From assembly GCA_029959085.1 (NCBI GenBank), contig JARWIR010000007.1:42707137-42771136 (forward strand): DNA of 64,000 nucleotides, written 5' to 3'. This document shows positions 1 through 12,593 of this stretch, piece by piece. The DNA is from Nemophila menziesii. Taxonomy: Eukaryota > Streptophyta > Magnoliopsida > Boraginales > Hydrophyllaceae. A model generated the notes under the pieces. The model worked only from the letters and a program-made list of their open reading frames with translations, did no database searches and was not told the origin of the DNA. The position numbers and the translations under genes were made by a program. Position 1 is the stretch's first letter. Each line of letters begins with the position of its first letter.

Positions 1-2
1 AA

Positions 3-173
3 ATCGATCATCTAAGAAAACAAGTCTTAACACTATGGGAGGAAATTGCCAAGATGAATTCAACAAGGGACAAGGTAACTTTGAACATGGATATTGATAA
101 TAATTCTTCTTCTTCGGAGGAGGATATAATGGATCTTTATGGCCAGGTACCCCGTTCTAATTCTTCTTCTTAA
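3..173 (+). CDS. C-terminal tail of a retroelement ORF (partial)
   Basis: An open frame enters from the left edge and ends with TAA at 171-173, giving 56 residues. The tail is acidic and serine-rich (NNSSSSEEDIMDLYGQ) and shows no domain I recognise. It lies upstream, on the same strand, of polypurine-like tracts and a gypsy-type LTR, so the simplest reading is the end of the gag-pol or an extra 3' ORF of that element. That assignment is inferred from position. It could also be an unrelated ORF end. Confidence 0.35.
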   Translation: MDHLRKQVLTLWEEIAKMNSTRDKVTLNMDIDNNSSSSEEDIMDLYGQVPRSNSSS

Positions 174-1644
174 TTTATGGTAGGCACTAGGTAGTTTAGT
201 TTTTATTGCTTTATCGAGTCTTTTTCGAGTCGTGGGGACACGACTCGCTTTTGAGTTTGGGGTGGGGTTCGTTGCCTCATCCCAATTTTTTGTTTTACAT
301 GCTTTTCAGAAAGAATTTTTTTTTAGGATTGTGTTTGACTGTAGAGTGTTTTAAATGCCCCCATCAAGCATGCTTTTTATGAACTAATGATAGAAAATAG
401 TTGACTTTAGGAGTTAGTATGAAGCTGAACTTTGATTGCGTGCAAACATGAGATAATTGATAGGAAAAATTAATGAACAATGCAAAAGAAGTAAACTTGT
501 GCTTAAGGATAATGGGTGGTTTGTAGAACGTGAGATCTAAATGAGTAGAGAACCCACTTAGGTATAAACTAGAGGCAAGTTGTGTAGATAGGAAAATGAT
601 AGAGGCAGTTCTTTGTTAGCCCTTTGAATCCTTTTTGGCCTTCTATCCCTGAATTAATTGTATCCTTCGTAACCAAATTTTTAGCCTTTAAGCCTTTCTT
701 TTGTCGCCACATTATAAGCCAATTTCCCTTTAGATTGTTAGGCATGACCATATGACCCGCACTTGAATCACGATCATGAGACTCTGTCTTGAGCTTGAGT
801 TTGGGGTGGTGGGTCCACCATATGGGAATTTACATTGGGTTGGGATTTTTGAGCTTATCAATTGTGCTTTGTTCTATACATGATGATGATTCACAGGTTT
901 ATTATATTGTAACCCTTTGTCGGGGTAATAGTGAATGGAAAAGAAGCTTCGAGCTCAAGTTATGAATAGGCATAACTATGAAAAATAGCATGATATCTCA
1001 ACATCATAAAGAGAGTCATGGCTATACAAAAGAAAAAAAAAATGATGAATGATTTGAAAAGAAATTATATTCGGACCGGCAAAGTGGAAATTTTTAAGTG
1101 AATCATCCTTAGTGCTTATTGGGTTAATTTGGGGACGCTAATTAAGCGCGTCAATTGGGTTGAGTGAGAACGTTATTCGAGTGTAAACTCAAGCTCTTGG
1201 TCAGTTTGTTGATGGTAAGTGAGGAGAGAGCCAAAAGCTCACTTCAAATTTACCAAATATACATACCATACCGTCCTTCAGCCTATGCTAAAACCATAAA
1301 GACCTCGTGATTCCTAGATGCACAGTGAGTTAATAGGGAGTATTCTAAGTGGAGCGTTCAAAGCAAGTAAAGATCGAGGAACACCCTATAGCCACCATCT
1401 TGAGATAAGTAATAAGCGTAACCTTCTAGCATTGTGAAATAAATTTTGGATTGATATTATTTTGTATTTGATTTTGCATGATAAGTATAGGTGTATATTA
1501 ATTCCTAGGTTAGACTATATGAAATTTGTTTTAAGCTTTGCTTTGAGATTATTTACTAGATTCTACCTTCTGCGTTCACCTAAAAGAACCTTTGTTTTTA
1601 TTTTACTTTGTCGGGACGACAAAGGTTTGAGTTTGGGGTCTTGA
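174..1644 (+). other. Retroelement 3' noncoding region with three polypurine-like tracts
   Basis: No coding frame of interest is present. The motif TTGAGTTTGGGG occurs three times: near 253 (followed by TGGGGTTC), near 791 (followed by TGGTGGGT) and near 1627, directly before the LTR start. The last copy occupies the expected position of a polypurine tract. The long gap between an ORF end and the LTR is typical of Athila/Tat-type Ty3-gypsy elements (family knowledge). The two extra copies are unexplained. Confidence 0.45.
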
Positions 1645-3429
1645 TGTCTCCCGATTTGTTCTAATTATTAGCCCCTTGGAGACATCCTTTTAGGTGAATA
1701 AATGACTGATTTGATAGACTTTTAGGCTTATTTGATCATATTGCACTTTCTCCCCTTAGAAATTAACTATTTGCAGAATCTGAGCTTTTGTGCGTAAATT
1801 TGACTATTTTTAATGCAAAGTTAATAGGTTCTTGAATCTCATGAAAGACCAATCCAAGGAGAAAAAATGAGAATAAAGTCTTAGTGTATTTTAGAGTGTT
1901 AGGAAACGATTTCTAGTCGAGTTTCTATTTTTAGAGTACACTTTCCTATTTCGGTTTCTTGATTTATTGATTTATTCTTTTTAAGCATATGCGGTTTAAT
2001 TATTTATTTAATGTGAAGCTTTAAAAGATAAATGGTAATTACTTAGAGACCAAGTCAAGATAAAGATGAAAGGAAAGATAATTTACATGGAAACAAGAAG
2101 ATTTAGGAAAGATTTATTCAAATGAGGAAAAGATAAAGATGCCTTTTGAAATCTGAAAATCCAGCCATGTTTTAGAGATTAAATCATAATAAAAGATTGG
2201 CTAGGATTATGGACGAGTGGTCTGCACCAATAGAAAGCTCTTTCCAAGATAAGCAGTTTCATATATTGGAACTTCTCAAACGGATAAGTATTGAAAAAGA
2301 TATGACCAAATCAAATCAGCATAATCTTATCTTTTAGAGTTACGAATTTGAGAGTCCTTGACTTGTCTTCCACTCCAAGTAAATTCGACCTAGAGGCTCC
2401 TAACACCTATAAATACACCTCTTAGCCTCCTCTTTGACACACACTTCATATCATTATCAAAGAGGCTTAAGGATTCGAGTCAGAGCAAGCAGGAAGGAAG
2501 AAAGCTAGAGCTGGAGACTGTCTATATCTCCAATTCAAGCCAAACCCAACCTCTTCATTAGGTTTATTTATTTTCTTTCTGTAAAACATTATGTCTTTTA
2601 ATTTATTTGTTTTAGTTTTATTTTCCATTATGAGCTAAACTTCTTAAGTGCTTGAGAATCGCTGTAAGGGTTGAACCTTAATTTATTTAATTGATGCTTT
2701 CTGATTTGGGATTTTTATAATTTAATTCAAATTGAGTAATTTAGTATTGTTTGTTATCGTAAGTTAATTTCACTATATTTAATTTGGCCAATTAGACATA
2801 GGTTTGAGTAATTAAGCTATTCCAATTAGTGGCGATTGGATCATCTTGACTGGGGGTTTAATTACTGACATAGGTAATGAACGTAAGATAGAAATTATTG
2901 ATCCTGACGGACTTAGTTAATCTTATAGCCAATTGGGTAGAGAACCTGACATTCGAAGGTGGATTATGATCGCCCTGACGGGGTTTGTAACACCTGAGAA
3001 TAGCTCCTAAGTCCACCCTGACGGGGGTTAGGAGAATCTAGAATCCCGATTATTACTAGTTACTAGTTTGTCCCTTAGAAGAAGCATTGATTAAGTTTAT
3101 TTTGGTGAAACCTAGCGTGACTCAAGTACTACTCTCTCATCTTTTAGTCTCTTCATATTTAATTTCTTGCACTAGTTTAATTTTAGTCTAATATTTACTT
3201 TATTTACACTTTAGCCCGTTAATCAAAAATCAAATAAAAATCTATTTTCTTTACTTTTAATTTTTCATTCAAGCAACTAGTTCCATTTATTTGCATAACA
3301 CTTTGAATCATACCTAATCCGTCCCTGAGATCGAAATCCCGTTTACCGGATATTACTTGGACGACCCGTACACTTGCGGTACGTGTCTTGCCTTTTTAGG
3401 TGTGTTTATTTAGAACACACTAGGAGACA
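1645..3429 (+). mobile_element. 3' LTR of a Ty3-gypsy (Athila/Tat-like) retrotransposon
   Basis: The segment starts TGTCTCC directly after a polypurine-like tract and ends GGAGACA, so its ends are inverted copies in the TG...CA form. TATAAATA at 2408-2415 is a plausible LTR promoter TATA box. The 2830-3040 part has the recurring CCTGACGGG spacing, and the 3' part contains the ACCCGTACACTTGCGGTACG stretch common in plant Athila/Tat LTRs (family knowledge). The flanks are not matching 5-mers, which fits a 3' LTR with its internal region to the left rather than a solo LTR. To the right it abuts copia coding sequence, suggesting insertion into that older element. Confidence 0.6.
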
Positions 3430-5460
3430 CCATATTCCATATTTGTTGTCATGTCGCTTGAATGTCGTCGTTGATAAAGATTTAGTGAACAAATCTGCCG
3501 GATTTTCACTTGAACTTATTTTTTGAAAATCAGTAACGTCATTTTTTAGAAGTTCGTGAGTATACAAGAATTATGGTGATATATGTTTAGTTATGTTGCC
3601 TTTGATATACCCATCTCTAATTTGCGTGATACATGTTGCATTATCCTCTAAATGTGATTGGATTATTGCTCCTAGCGGAAAGTCCGCATGATCCTTGAAT
3701 ATGGTGCATGACAGATTTTAACAATATGCATTCTCTACTAGATTCATGACAAATATTGTGACCTTTCTTTATAAGGATCTGATAGTTAACCAGCATCAAC
3801 ATACCCGACTAGTGATGGTGCAGGATCATTGGAATAAAATAAGCCTAGGTTGGTTGTTCTACGAAGATATCTCACGACTTGCTTAATTCCTTGCCAATGT
3901 CTGTGTGTGGGGTTGCACTGTACTTGGCTGACAAGTTAACATAAAAATAAATATCCAGTCTTGTATAACTAGCAAGATATATTAGTGCACCAATAACACT
4001 AAAAAATGATAGTTCTGGACCAAATAACTCTTCTCCATCCTCTTAGGGATGGAAAGAGTCTTTTGTTATATCAAACGATCTTACCACCATTGGGGTGGAT
4101 AATGGATGAGATTTATCCACATAAAATTGCTTAAGAATTTTTTCAGTATATGTTGATTGATGGAGAAAGATTCCTTCTTAGATATGATCTATTTCAAGGC
4201 CAAGACAGAATTTGGTCCTTCCTAAATCTTTCATTTCAAATATTTTTCTTTAAGTAAGAAGCATTTTATTGAGCTCTTTTGGAGTGCCAATAATATAAAG
4301 GTCATCTACATATACTGCAAGATTGCAAAACCTGTTTTTAATTTCCTTATAAAACACACGAGACATATTGGATCGTTAATAAAATCCTATTGTTTCATAT
4401 ATTCACTCAAACGATTAAACCACATACGTTCGGATTGTTTTAATTCGTATAAGGACCGTTGTAGTTTTCGCATACACTTGAAGAGGTTTTATTCTATTTG
4501 CTTCCGGCAAATAGAAGTTCAGGAATTTTCATGTCTGTGTCATTTTCAAGTGATCAATATAGATATGTCGTAACTACATGCATAAGGCGCATTTCTAAAT
4601 TTTCAGAATCTGTGAGGTTTAATAGAAATTGAAAGGTAATTGCATCCATTACAGGAGAATACGTCTCCTCATAATCAATGCCAGGTCATTGAGAAAAACC
4701 TTGGGCTAAGAGTCGGGCTTCAAATCTTGTAATTTTATTTCTTTCATTTATTTTCCATATGAATACCGACCAGCACCCTACAAGTTTTAGACATGTAGGT
4801 GTTTGGACTACTGGTCTAAATACTTGGGGCTTATCAAGCGAGTTTAACTTTGCTTGCATTGCATCTTCCTATTTTGGCTAATCTTTTCTTTGTCGACATT
4901 CTTCCACATTATGTGGTTCGAGATCGTCATTATTTATTTCAAGCGCTATTTTGAAAGAAAATATATCACTCACATGATCCGACTCGCGATTCAATGTATT
5001 TTCAGTAGTTAAATAATCTACAGATATTTCCTTATTTCAAGTATCTCGGTCACTTTAAGAACCATTTTCTCATTACTTCCTTCAGCAGTAATACATTTGT
5101 CAACATTAGTTGACTCAATAATTTATGTCGTATTTTGTGGATATGCACTATCCATTAATTTTACCATTTCATCGTTTTCCCCTTAAGATCTCCTTTTTCG
5201 GGGCATGATATCTTTCGATCCAACAGGTTTACCACACTTCATGCGCGGGTTAGATGCATTTGTTCTAGGCTCATTTATAAATCCAATTGGGATATCTATC
5301 CTTGATGGAGGGTTTACACCAGGTATATGAGATTTCACAATATTCTTTGTGTCTATCAATGCATTGGGTATATTATTTGCAATACATTGCAAGTGAATAA
5401 TCTTTTGAACTTCAAGTTCTAATTTCTTAGTTCGTGGATGTAGATGAGACAATGAGAATT
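3430..5460 (-). mobile_element. Ty1-copia pol remnant (RT and RNase H), degenerate
   Basis: Read on the minus strand, the order is: integrase-RT connector (near 5450-5183, with EVQKIIHLQCIANNIPNALI and KSHIPGVNPPSRIDIP), reverse transcriptase with LAVYVDDLYIIG near 4310-4280, then RNase H with GALIYLASYTRLDI near 3990, LVGYVDAG near 3810, and the end SSENPADLFTKSLSTTTFKR near 3450. These are diagnostic Ty1-copia landmarks. Many in-frame stops and shifts show it is dead. Integrase and gag are missing on the right and no LTR is seen. The 3' end meets the gypsy LTR at about 3429, so the remainder may lie left of the window. Confidence 0.85.
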
Positions 5461-6057
5461 TTTTCTATGAGATGTCACGTTAGTTTTTAGGTTGCAATAT
5501 CTCTCCCTAATGGGGGAACGATGTCTCGTTAGGGACACTTATGAACCCTAAAACCACCATGGAAGCTCGTCATCCTTACCAGCCATGGAGTAAATCTAGG
5601 TTTTAATCGAACATCCATGGCCACAACCGATATGAACTATCAAGCCAACACTACCTCTATCACATACAAAACCCTATATTCAACATATTTTGCACCACCA
5701 TGAAAAAATCCGATCGAACCTTCTCAAATCTATTTTGTAGCATCATTGCTACTACGACTATTGCACCACCAACCTGAGGTTCAAACCTCGCTTGAAACCA
5801 TTGTTGTATACCATCAAAGAAAGGGAGTTGAGAGCTTTTTTTTAAAAAATTAGTTGTATGTTTTTGACTTTTTATTTTAAATAAATCATAAAAAGACATA
5901 TATAAGTAGTAAGAGGGTATAAAAATAAGGATTATTGCCCAAGAAACATCTCAAGTTAGAATTAATTCCCTCTCACCCCAACTATTATTTTTGTTTGCTC
6001 ATAAAAGACCACATATATTTTATTTTTTCCTTTTCTTTTCCATAAAAAGAGTCGTTT
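5461..6057. other. Intergenic, no gene recognised
   Basis: Short open stretches (for example 5660-5899 minus) have no recognisable domain and look fortuitous. Nothing else is supported here. Confidence 0.5.
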
Positions 6058-6153
6058 GAGTTATGGGAAGCTTCCCATAACTCAAACTTTGAGTAATGGG
6101 AAGCTTCCCATAACTCAGAATTTGAGTGTTGGGAAGTTTCTCATAACTCATTG
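6058..6153. repeat. Three tandem 33-bp units, each a near-perfect palindrome
   Basis: The first unit contains GAGTTATGGGAAGC followed by its mirror GCTTCCCATAACTC, a 26-bp perfect palindrome around an AAGCTT centre. The second (6091) has one arm change and the third (6124) is more diverged. Units start at 6058, 6091 and 6124. The array lies about 0.8 kb downstream of the p24 gene stop codon. No function is evident. Confidence 0.85.
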
Positions 6154-6939
6154 TTCTTTAAACAAAGACAGTGTCTTTTATGGGCAAGGAAGTAAGGTGG
6201 CAGGTGTCTATTTGACATTCACCCTAAAATAATAGATATCAGTTAAGATTTATATTTTATTCTAATTAGTCTCCAGTAGAAACAAAATCGGAAGTTGTGT
6301 CTTTGAGTTTTGAAAAGGGACCTCCAAGAATCAATAGATCAAATTCTTTATATTAAAATGAGCACGGGTGGATATCATCCCAAATTATATTACCGTTTAA
6401 TGATAGGTTATTCTAAGTTTTCGTATACTGTGTGTGGCTTAGTATACGAAGATGACATTGGTGTTTTAGAAATCAAAACAGTGGCTTGACTTTTGTTATT
6501 TGATCCTCCACTTGATATTTGGGTGTTTTATCCTTTTGATTGTTGTAGCAATTGTTTATTGAGTTGTTCAAGTTATCGATGTTTATTAAAAACGGAACCT
6601 ATTCAAGATTTTATTTATTTTTTGTGTTCAAGTCATGGTTGGTACACGACTCCCACTAGCCCTTAGCCTTTCTTAAAACCTTGCTCCACGTACACTTTCC
6701 TAAAATTATTACTGCAAAGTGCAAACTTTACCACAGGCTAAAAACTGCATTCATATCAATATTTTTCATAAAAAACACAAACTATCCATCAATTTTAAGT
6801 CAAAACATTAGATCCCATCTCAACATGTACGATACTAAAAAAGCTATGCTCTCATATACCATATAAAAATTCTCAACTAGATTCAATACAAACTACATAA
6901 ATAAAAAGTTATGTTGAAAAAATGAATAAACAAGCCAGC
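6154..6939. other. Region downstream of the p24 gene
   Basis: This should contain the 3' UTR of the minus-strand p24 gene. I see no second gene. The 61-codon plus-strand frame at 6681-6866 has no recognisable content. The polyadenylation site cannot be placed with confidence. Confidence 0.4.
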
Positions 6940-8082
6940 CTATATCAATTTCTTCTTTTGGAAATATCTCGTCAAGTAAAGTATTTGACCAACTGAAGCA
7001 CCAATGCAAACTGCAAGTGACATTATACTGTACCATGCCACCCTAGTATTCGTCGTTTCACTTACAGATCGCATGTCAGATTCTCTGCAAACAATAATTT
7101 GTCAGGGACTGGAAAAAAAAAGTAGGGGGCAAAAAAGCAAATCGGATATTTTGACGTTTCAAAAACATAACACTTACTTAGACTTGAGATACAAAATATT
7201 TTCATGGATAGCTTTCACTGTTGCTTCAAGCTTTGCAAGCTCAAGCTCAAATCCCTACAAGAAGCATGAAAAGTTAAAATATTTTAATTACGTTGATGCC
7301 CCTATGGTAACAAGAGATTGTTATTAGGGACTAGAAAAGCAAATAGTAGCTAGAATATTCTAACCTCGAGTTTTTCTTTTCTGGCCACGGATGCCCAATC
7401 TTTAGCTGCAATTCCTGTTCTCCACTCAATGTTCATACTAATACCATCACCTTGATTTCCATCAACAGTAAAACATGCTAAATAATTTCCTGATTCTTTA
7501 GTTGTAAAAGCAAATTGCCCATGTGTGGTATTCTCATGATGATGAAGATTATTTCCATATGGTGATGTCACCTATAAGACAACACAAACTCAAAATATTT
7601 AAACTTTAATGCAACAAAGTATTATCATACTCTAAATATGTTGTGATAAATTGTTGTATAATGCTCAAATATGTTAAATTGAAAGGTAATATTAATTAGT
7701 AAAAATTGCAAATATATTTCTGTTTTACATCAAACAGAGATCAATGTTGCAATTAACATAAATAAATTCATCGAATTCAAAATATTCAAATTAAATTGAA
7801 TCAGAATTTGAAACAAAATCTAATGCCACAATTCTTCAATTAAAAGTGAATTAGATAGAAAATAAACCTAACCTTGACGGACACGGTGGGACGGAGGGCG
7901 TGATTTTCAGACATGACATCGTAATCGGCCAAAACGACGATGTTGCTATGGAGTTCCTCTGACACGCATTTCATACCTTTAGACGGCAAAGTCAACCACA
8001 CGGCGTCACCTTTCTCCATTATGCATGCTAACAACGACAGCACTAACAGCACGCCGCCGCGCACGTTAGCACTCAACCCCAT
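6940..8082 (-). CDS. p24 family protein, delta subfamily (TMED10-like cargo receptor)
   Basis: Four exons on the minus strand: 8082-7873, 7571-7365, 7254-7178 and 7084-6940, all with GT/AG introns, giving 212 residues. I chose ATG 8082 because it opens a signal peptide (about residues 1-26). A GOLD domain follows ([11 protein letters not shown] to about 120) with C39 and C103 as the likely disulfide pair and a sequon NTT at 84. A short coiled coil (about 139-175), one membrane span (about 180-201) and the tail RYFQKKKLI complete the protein. The aromatic and dilysine signals match COPII and COPI binding in this family. p24 proteins cycle between ER and Golgi and help cargo selection and vesicle formation. 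Length and layout are normal and nothing is broken. The paralogue within p24-delta is not determined. Confidence 0.93.
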
Positions 8083-10623
8083 CAAATTTATATACGAGAT
8101 ATATATGCGGGTGTGTAAGTATAAAATTATATATACAAATTATAGGTGGTATGGATAAAGCTCCGATCTTTAGTCTGCAGAAAACGATTATGGTGATGTG
8201 AAGTTGTGCAACTAAAATTCCTATGCCAAGCCAAATTGGGCTTAACTAATGGGCCTATATATGCTATTACCTGGATCATATGATACGCTGGTCCGCTATG
8301 GGATTCGATATATCCCTATACGAGATTTCTTGGAAAAGATAAATAATTAATTTTGTAACAAAAAAAGAACTTTCCAAAATTATTTTAGTAGACACATAAT
8401 GTAATGTATAGAAATAAATCATTATTAATTTTTTCTTACATAAAAAAAATGAACTTGCAAAATTATATATATATTATAAAGAAATAAATGGTACATACTT
8501 TTTCTTTAAAAGTGAAATGGTACATACATTATTATAAGAAAATAAAATAAATAATTTTTGTTTGCAAATTGTAGTTGGATTTTCTTTTGTTGGTCTGAGC
8601 CAGTTTGCACGCACCACGACTAATCCCACATGCAATATGCAAATCTCCTTATGAAAACCAAATTGTAGTTGGATTTTAACAACAAAACGTGTTGGGTTGC
8701 AAATAAAACTGAATACGCGATTCGATCAAGTTATGTGCACCAAAATAATAATTACGTTCCCACCAAACAAGCTTTTCTAATAGTTCATTTGGTGCATTTA
8801 AAATATATAATAGTGCTCTAAAAATAAAAAACCGAGGCCCAAAGCGACCACATTGGTTGCTTTGGGCCCAGGCCGACTCTAGAGGGGGGCTTTTTGGGTC
8901 GGTTACATATGAAAGACCGGTTAAGGTATATGGAGTTTGACCCGACTTATGTACTTTATGAACGTGGCTTAGACTTCAACTAGTCAACTAGACATTTGTT
9001 TTCAAGGGTGAGGTCACGTTTGAGATTTAGCGAGATTTGAGACGTTGGTTGGACATTTTCGAGAGAGATGATTATTATTATATTGAACACTCAAAATGAC
9101 TGAAAAGATGAAAGCAGATGTGTTTTGGAGGAGAAAAGTGTGGCGTATAGGTTTTGCTTCTACAGTTTTATTCGTTTGACATGAATTAAATGAGCGAGTT
9201 CGCGAGGCAGTGGTCACCACCCAAGAGGACATTCTCAAAGATATTATGCTTTGCATTTATCTCACTTTATATGTTGTGTACCCTCATTTATCCTTTTTGG
9301 TAGATAATGGGATTTGTTAAATGTTCACTAATGTATATTCATAGATTTTAGAAGAGACTATGACTACACTTAACATTTTACTACGGTGGTAATTTTGTAC
9401 AACTTTCACTGGATGTTCAGTTTAAAGTCACTTTGACTGTCTTAGTTATATTGATTTACCTGATTAGAGAGAGAAACCTTAACTAATTTTTTTATCACTA
9501 TATTTTCAATAGTATGGACGTAAAAGTATGGTGGATTTAGGTGAAGGCAAGGCGACCTCATAAATAAGACAAGACTTCTTTATACACGGTGTTCTTTCTG
9601 GATGGTTAAGGCAAACCAAAATACACATGTCCATGTACACTAAAGTAACATGTGTCTCAACATCTCAATAGTGTATACAGATGTTGCAGGTCAGGCTAAG
9701 ATGTTATTAAGGCAATATCGAGTATCTTGTACTAGGATGGCATTTTTGGCTACCTTCGAGAGATACGTCTCAACCTTTATGTCAAATATCCTAACCAAAT
9801 CAGCTTTCTCGACTTTATGTCGAGTTATGTACTGGGCTTGGAATAATTAGGCTTAAGGTTGACTCTCGTCATATTTTAGGTCTGGATATATCTTGACTTA
9901 ATAGCGTATTATCATTGTCAGACAACGGTTATACAAGAGTGCTCGCTTAGTTTTGATAGAGTATCGAGATTTACAACAACACTTTCGCACCACTTGTAAC
10001 CACGAATTTTAAGAACCAGTCCTTTGTCCCATGTTTTAGTTGTTGAGTTGTTGAATTGATGAGGTCTGGAAATATTTATCGAAAAAGGTGTACGTCCTAG
10101 TAGCCATTTACCGTGTCATGTGATTACCATCGCTGCATTTTAAATGGACTAGCATGCACGCGACTTAATGCATCCGTTTTCTTTCATAATATTTCGTCAT
10201 ACTCGTGATACATGTTTTCCGATTGAGCAATTCCAGTGGATCGTCGAGAAAACTAAATCTCTTTTAAAATAAAATCAAACGAGATTTTTAATTTCTGAAA
10301 TCCTTGATTTGTTTGTTCGGCCACTAATACCAAAAAAAAGATTAAATCTACATTTAACAACCAATGAGCCTACCTGTAGAAGGCCCAAAACTAAAAGTCC
10401 AAATCATGACAGTAGCAACCATATATTTTGCGGGTGAGATTCAAACCATGAGGATTGAGCTGGCCCACTAACCCCTACCAATAACTAATTTCTTTTTCAT
10501 TTTATTATCTTCTCGTATATTTTAATTAAATTTCTCTATTTATCTTTTTATCTCTTCAACACAAACCCTTTTATCCCTCATTTCTCCATCTCATTAACAA
10601 TAAGCAATTCCATCATCTCCAAC
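8083..10623. other. Intergenic: divergent promoters of p24 and AKR2, repeats
   Basis: The region holds the upstream sequences of the p24 gene (left) and the AKR2 gene (right). A strong hairpin sits at 8836-8868. A dispersed-repeat-like stretch near 8575-8645 (TTGGTCTGAGCCAGTTTGC and following) resembles a second, diverged copy near 13180-13250. Reading frames at 9014-9256 (minus) and 9650-9850 (plus) match nothing I recognise. The sequence just before the AKR2 ATG (10560-10623) is CT-rich, as in plant leaders. Confidence 0.5.
8836..8868. repeat. Hairpin with GGCCCAAAGC stem
   Basis: GGCCCAAAGCGACCA, a three-base CAT loop, then TGGTTGCTTTGGGCC: a 15-bp stem with one mismatch. It is GC-rich in an AT-rich setting and lies between two divergent genes. 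It could be the tip of a foldback element. No associated ORF is seen. Confidence 0.7.
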
Positions 10624-12593
10624 ATGTCTCAGGTACTAATAATTAATACTTGAAAAACTTCAAATCGGATCAATAATTATATCAATTCGTTAATTTTTAC
10701 TGTTTTATATTGAATAATTGGATAAGATGTTCAAGCTTATTGTATTGTATTTTCTGCTTAGATTTCCCTAAAAATTATTATTTTTTCAGTTGAAATTCGA
10801 CTTCTGATTCGTTAGTTTTACTCTTTTTTCATCATGCTTCTGCTAATTTACTAATTATTTGATTATTCTTTTCAGGAAGGAAACAGTTCTCCTGTTCCAA
10901 CCACCACTGGTATGCTCTTCTTTATACGCTATAATTTTAGTTTTTGGTTAGCTGAATCCATGCTTATTATTACTACTACTATTTATCGATATTATTGGAC
11001 TTTTTTTTTTGTTCTAAACGCTTATTATATTATTTGACTTCATTTGAATTGGTAGATGTGTTTATTGGACAATTAATGAGTTATAAATCTTAGAGTAAAT
11101 TGCATAATTTTTTTTAATATACATGAATTTTGATTTTCGATTTCTTTTCTAGTGGAAAAACCTAGTGGAGCGGAAAGTAAAACCACTTCTCAATCAGCTT
11201 CAGTCGATACACAAGCTGGATCAGGAAGAGCCACTTCTCCTCCCGTCCCTGCATTAAACCCATTCGATTTAAGCTCCATGGCTGGTCTACTAAATGTACT
11301 TCCAATTACCCATATACTATTAATTTCAATACATTAACAGAGTCTAATATCTTAACATTTTATAGGACCCAAGCATTAAAGAATTAGCAGAACAAATAGC
11401 AAAAGACCCATCATTCACTCAAATGGCTGAACAGTTACAAAAAACATTTCAAGGTGCTTCAGTTGATGAAGGTATTCCTCAGTTTGATCCTCAACAATAT
11501 CAGTCGACAATGCATCAAGTCATGCAAAACCCTCAGTTCATGACCATGGCTGAACGCCTTGGTAATGCACTCATGCAGGTACATAAATCTAATTCATTGA
11601 TATTTAATTTTACGGAAAATTATATAAAATTCCTTTTTTAGGATCCTTCAATGTCGAATATGCTTGAGAGTTTATCAAATCCAGCTCAAAAAGACCAGCT
11701 TGAGGAAAGAATGGCTCGTATCAAAGAAGATCCATCTTTGAAGCCTATTTTGGAAGATATTGAAAATGGTGGTCCATCTGCTATGATGAGGTATTTGTTC
11801 AACAATTGCCTTGTTACCGTTTCCGCTTTAATGTTTTATTAGGGGTCTTTTAAACATTTTGTAAACTTTAGGTACTGGAATGATAAAGAAGTTCTGCAAA
11901 AAGTTGGTGAAGCGATGGGTTTTGCAGTTAGTGGAGAAGCTGCAGCTGCTGCTACTTCTGCTGAGAATGCTGAAGCAGAGGAAGGTGAAGAAGTGGGTGA
12001 AGATGAATCTGTAGTTCATCACACTGCTAGTGTTGGTGATGTGGAGGTATAATTACCGTTGTACCCTTCTATAATTACTGTTTTTACCTCTTTGTAATTA
12101 CCGTTTTATCCTTTAGGGACTAAAAAAAGTATTAGCTGCGGGGTCTGATAAGGATGAAGAGGATTCGGAGGGAAGGACCGCTTTACATTTCGCTTGTGGA
12201 TATGGAGAGGTAAATAAATGGGTCCCACTTTGATTAAAATTGAGTAATGATACATTAATTTTTTTATTTTAAGGTTGAGTGTGCAAAGATTCTTCTTGAA
12301 GCGGGGGCAAAAGTCGATGCTTTGGATAAGAATAAGAACACTGCACTTCATTATGCAGCTGGTTATGGAAGAAAGGAATGTGTAGCTCTTTTGCTAGAGA
12401 GTGGAGCTGCTGTGTAAATTCCTTATTATTACGTGTTATTGAATTTTATTTAATTTCATTTTTAGTCCCTCTAATTGTTTATTTTTTGTACAGTACGCTA
12501 CAGAACATGGATGGTAAAACTCCACTTGATGTTGCGAAATTGAACAACCAAGATGATGTTTTGAAGTTGCTTGAGAAGGATGCGTTTCTATAG
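10624..12593 (+). CDS. AKR2: Ankyrin repeat protein 2 (AKR2-type outer-membrane targeting chaperone)
   Basis: Nine coding exons: 10624-10632, 10876-10909, 11153-11295, 11366-11578, 11642-11790, 11872-12046, 12117-12209, 12274-12413 and 12494-12593, all GT/AG, giving 351 residues (Arabidopsis AKR2A is of similar length). The first coding exon encodes only MSQ. The N-terminal half has [13 protein letters not shown], then two helical segments of the type [18 protein letters not shown] and [18 protein letters not shown]. An acidic linker follows (about 205-240), then ankyrin repeats from about 260 ([51 protein letters not shown]). AKR2 binds nascent chloroplast outer-envelope and some peroxisomal membrane proteins in the cytosol, and the ankyrin face is reported to bind chloroplast lipids. 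All frames join cleanly, so the gene looks functional. Confidence 0.94.

Noticed and set aside
9014..9850. Two short frames between p24 and AKR2
   Set aside because: No recognisable domain, no supporting splice structure, and poor composition for coding sequence.
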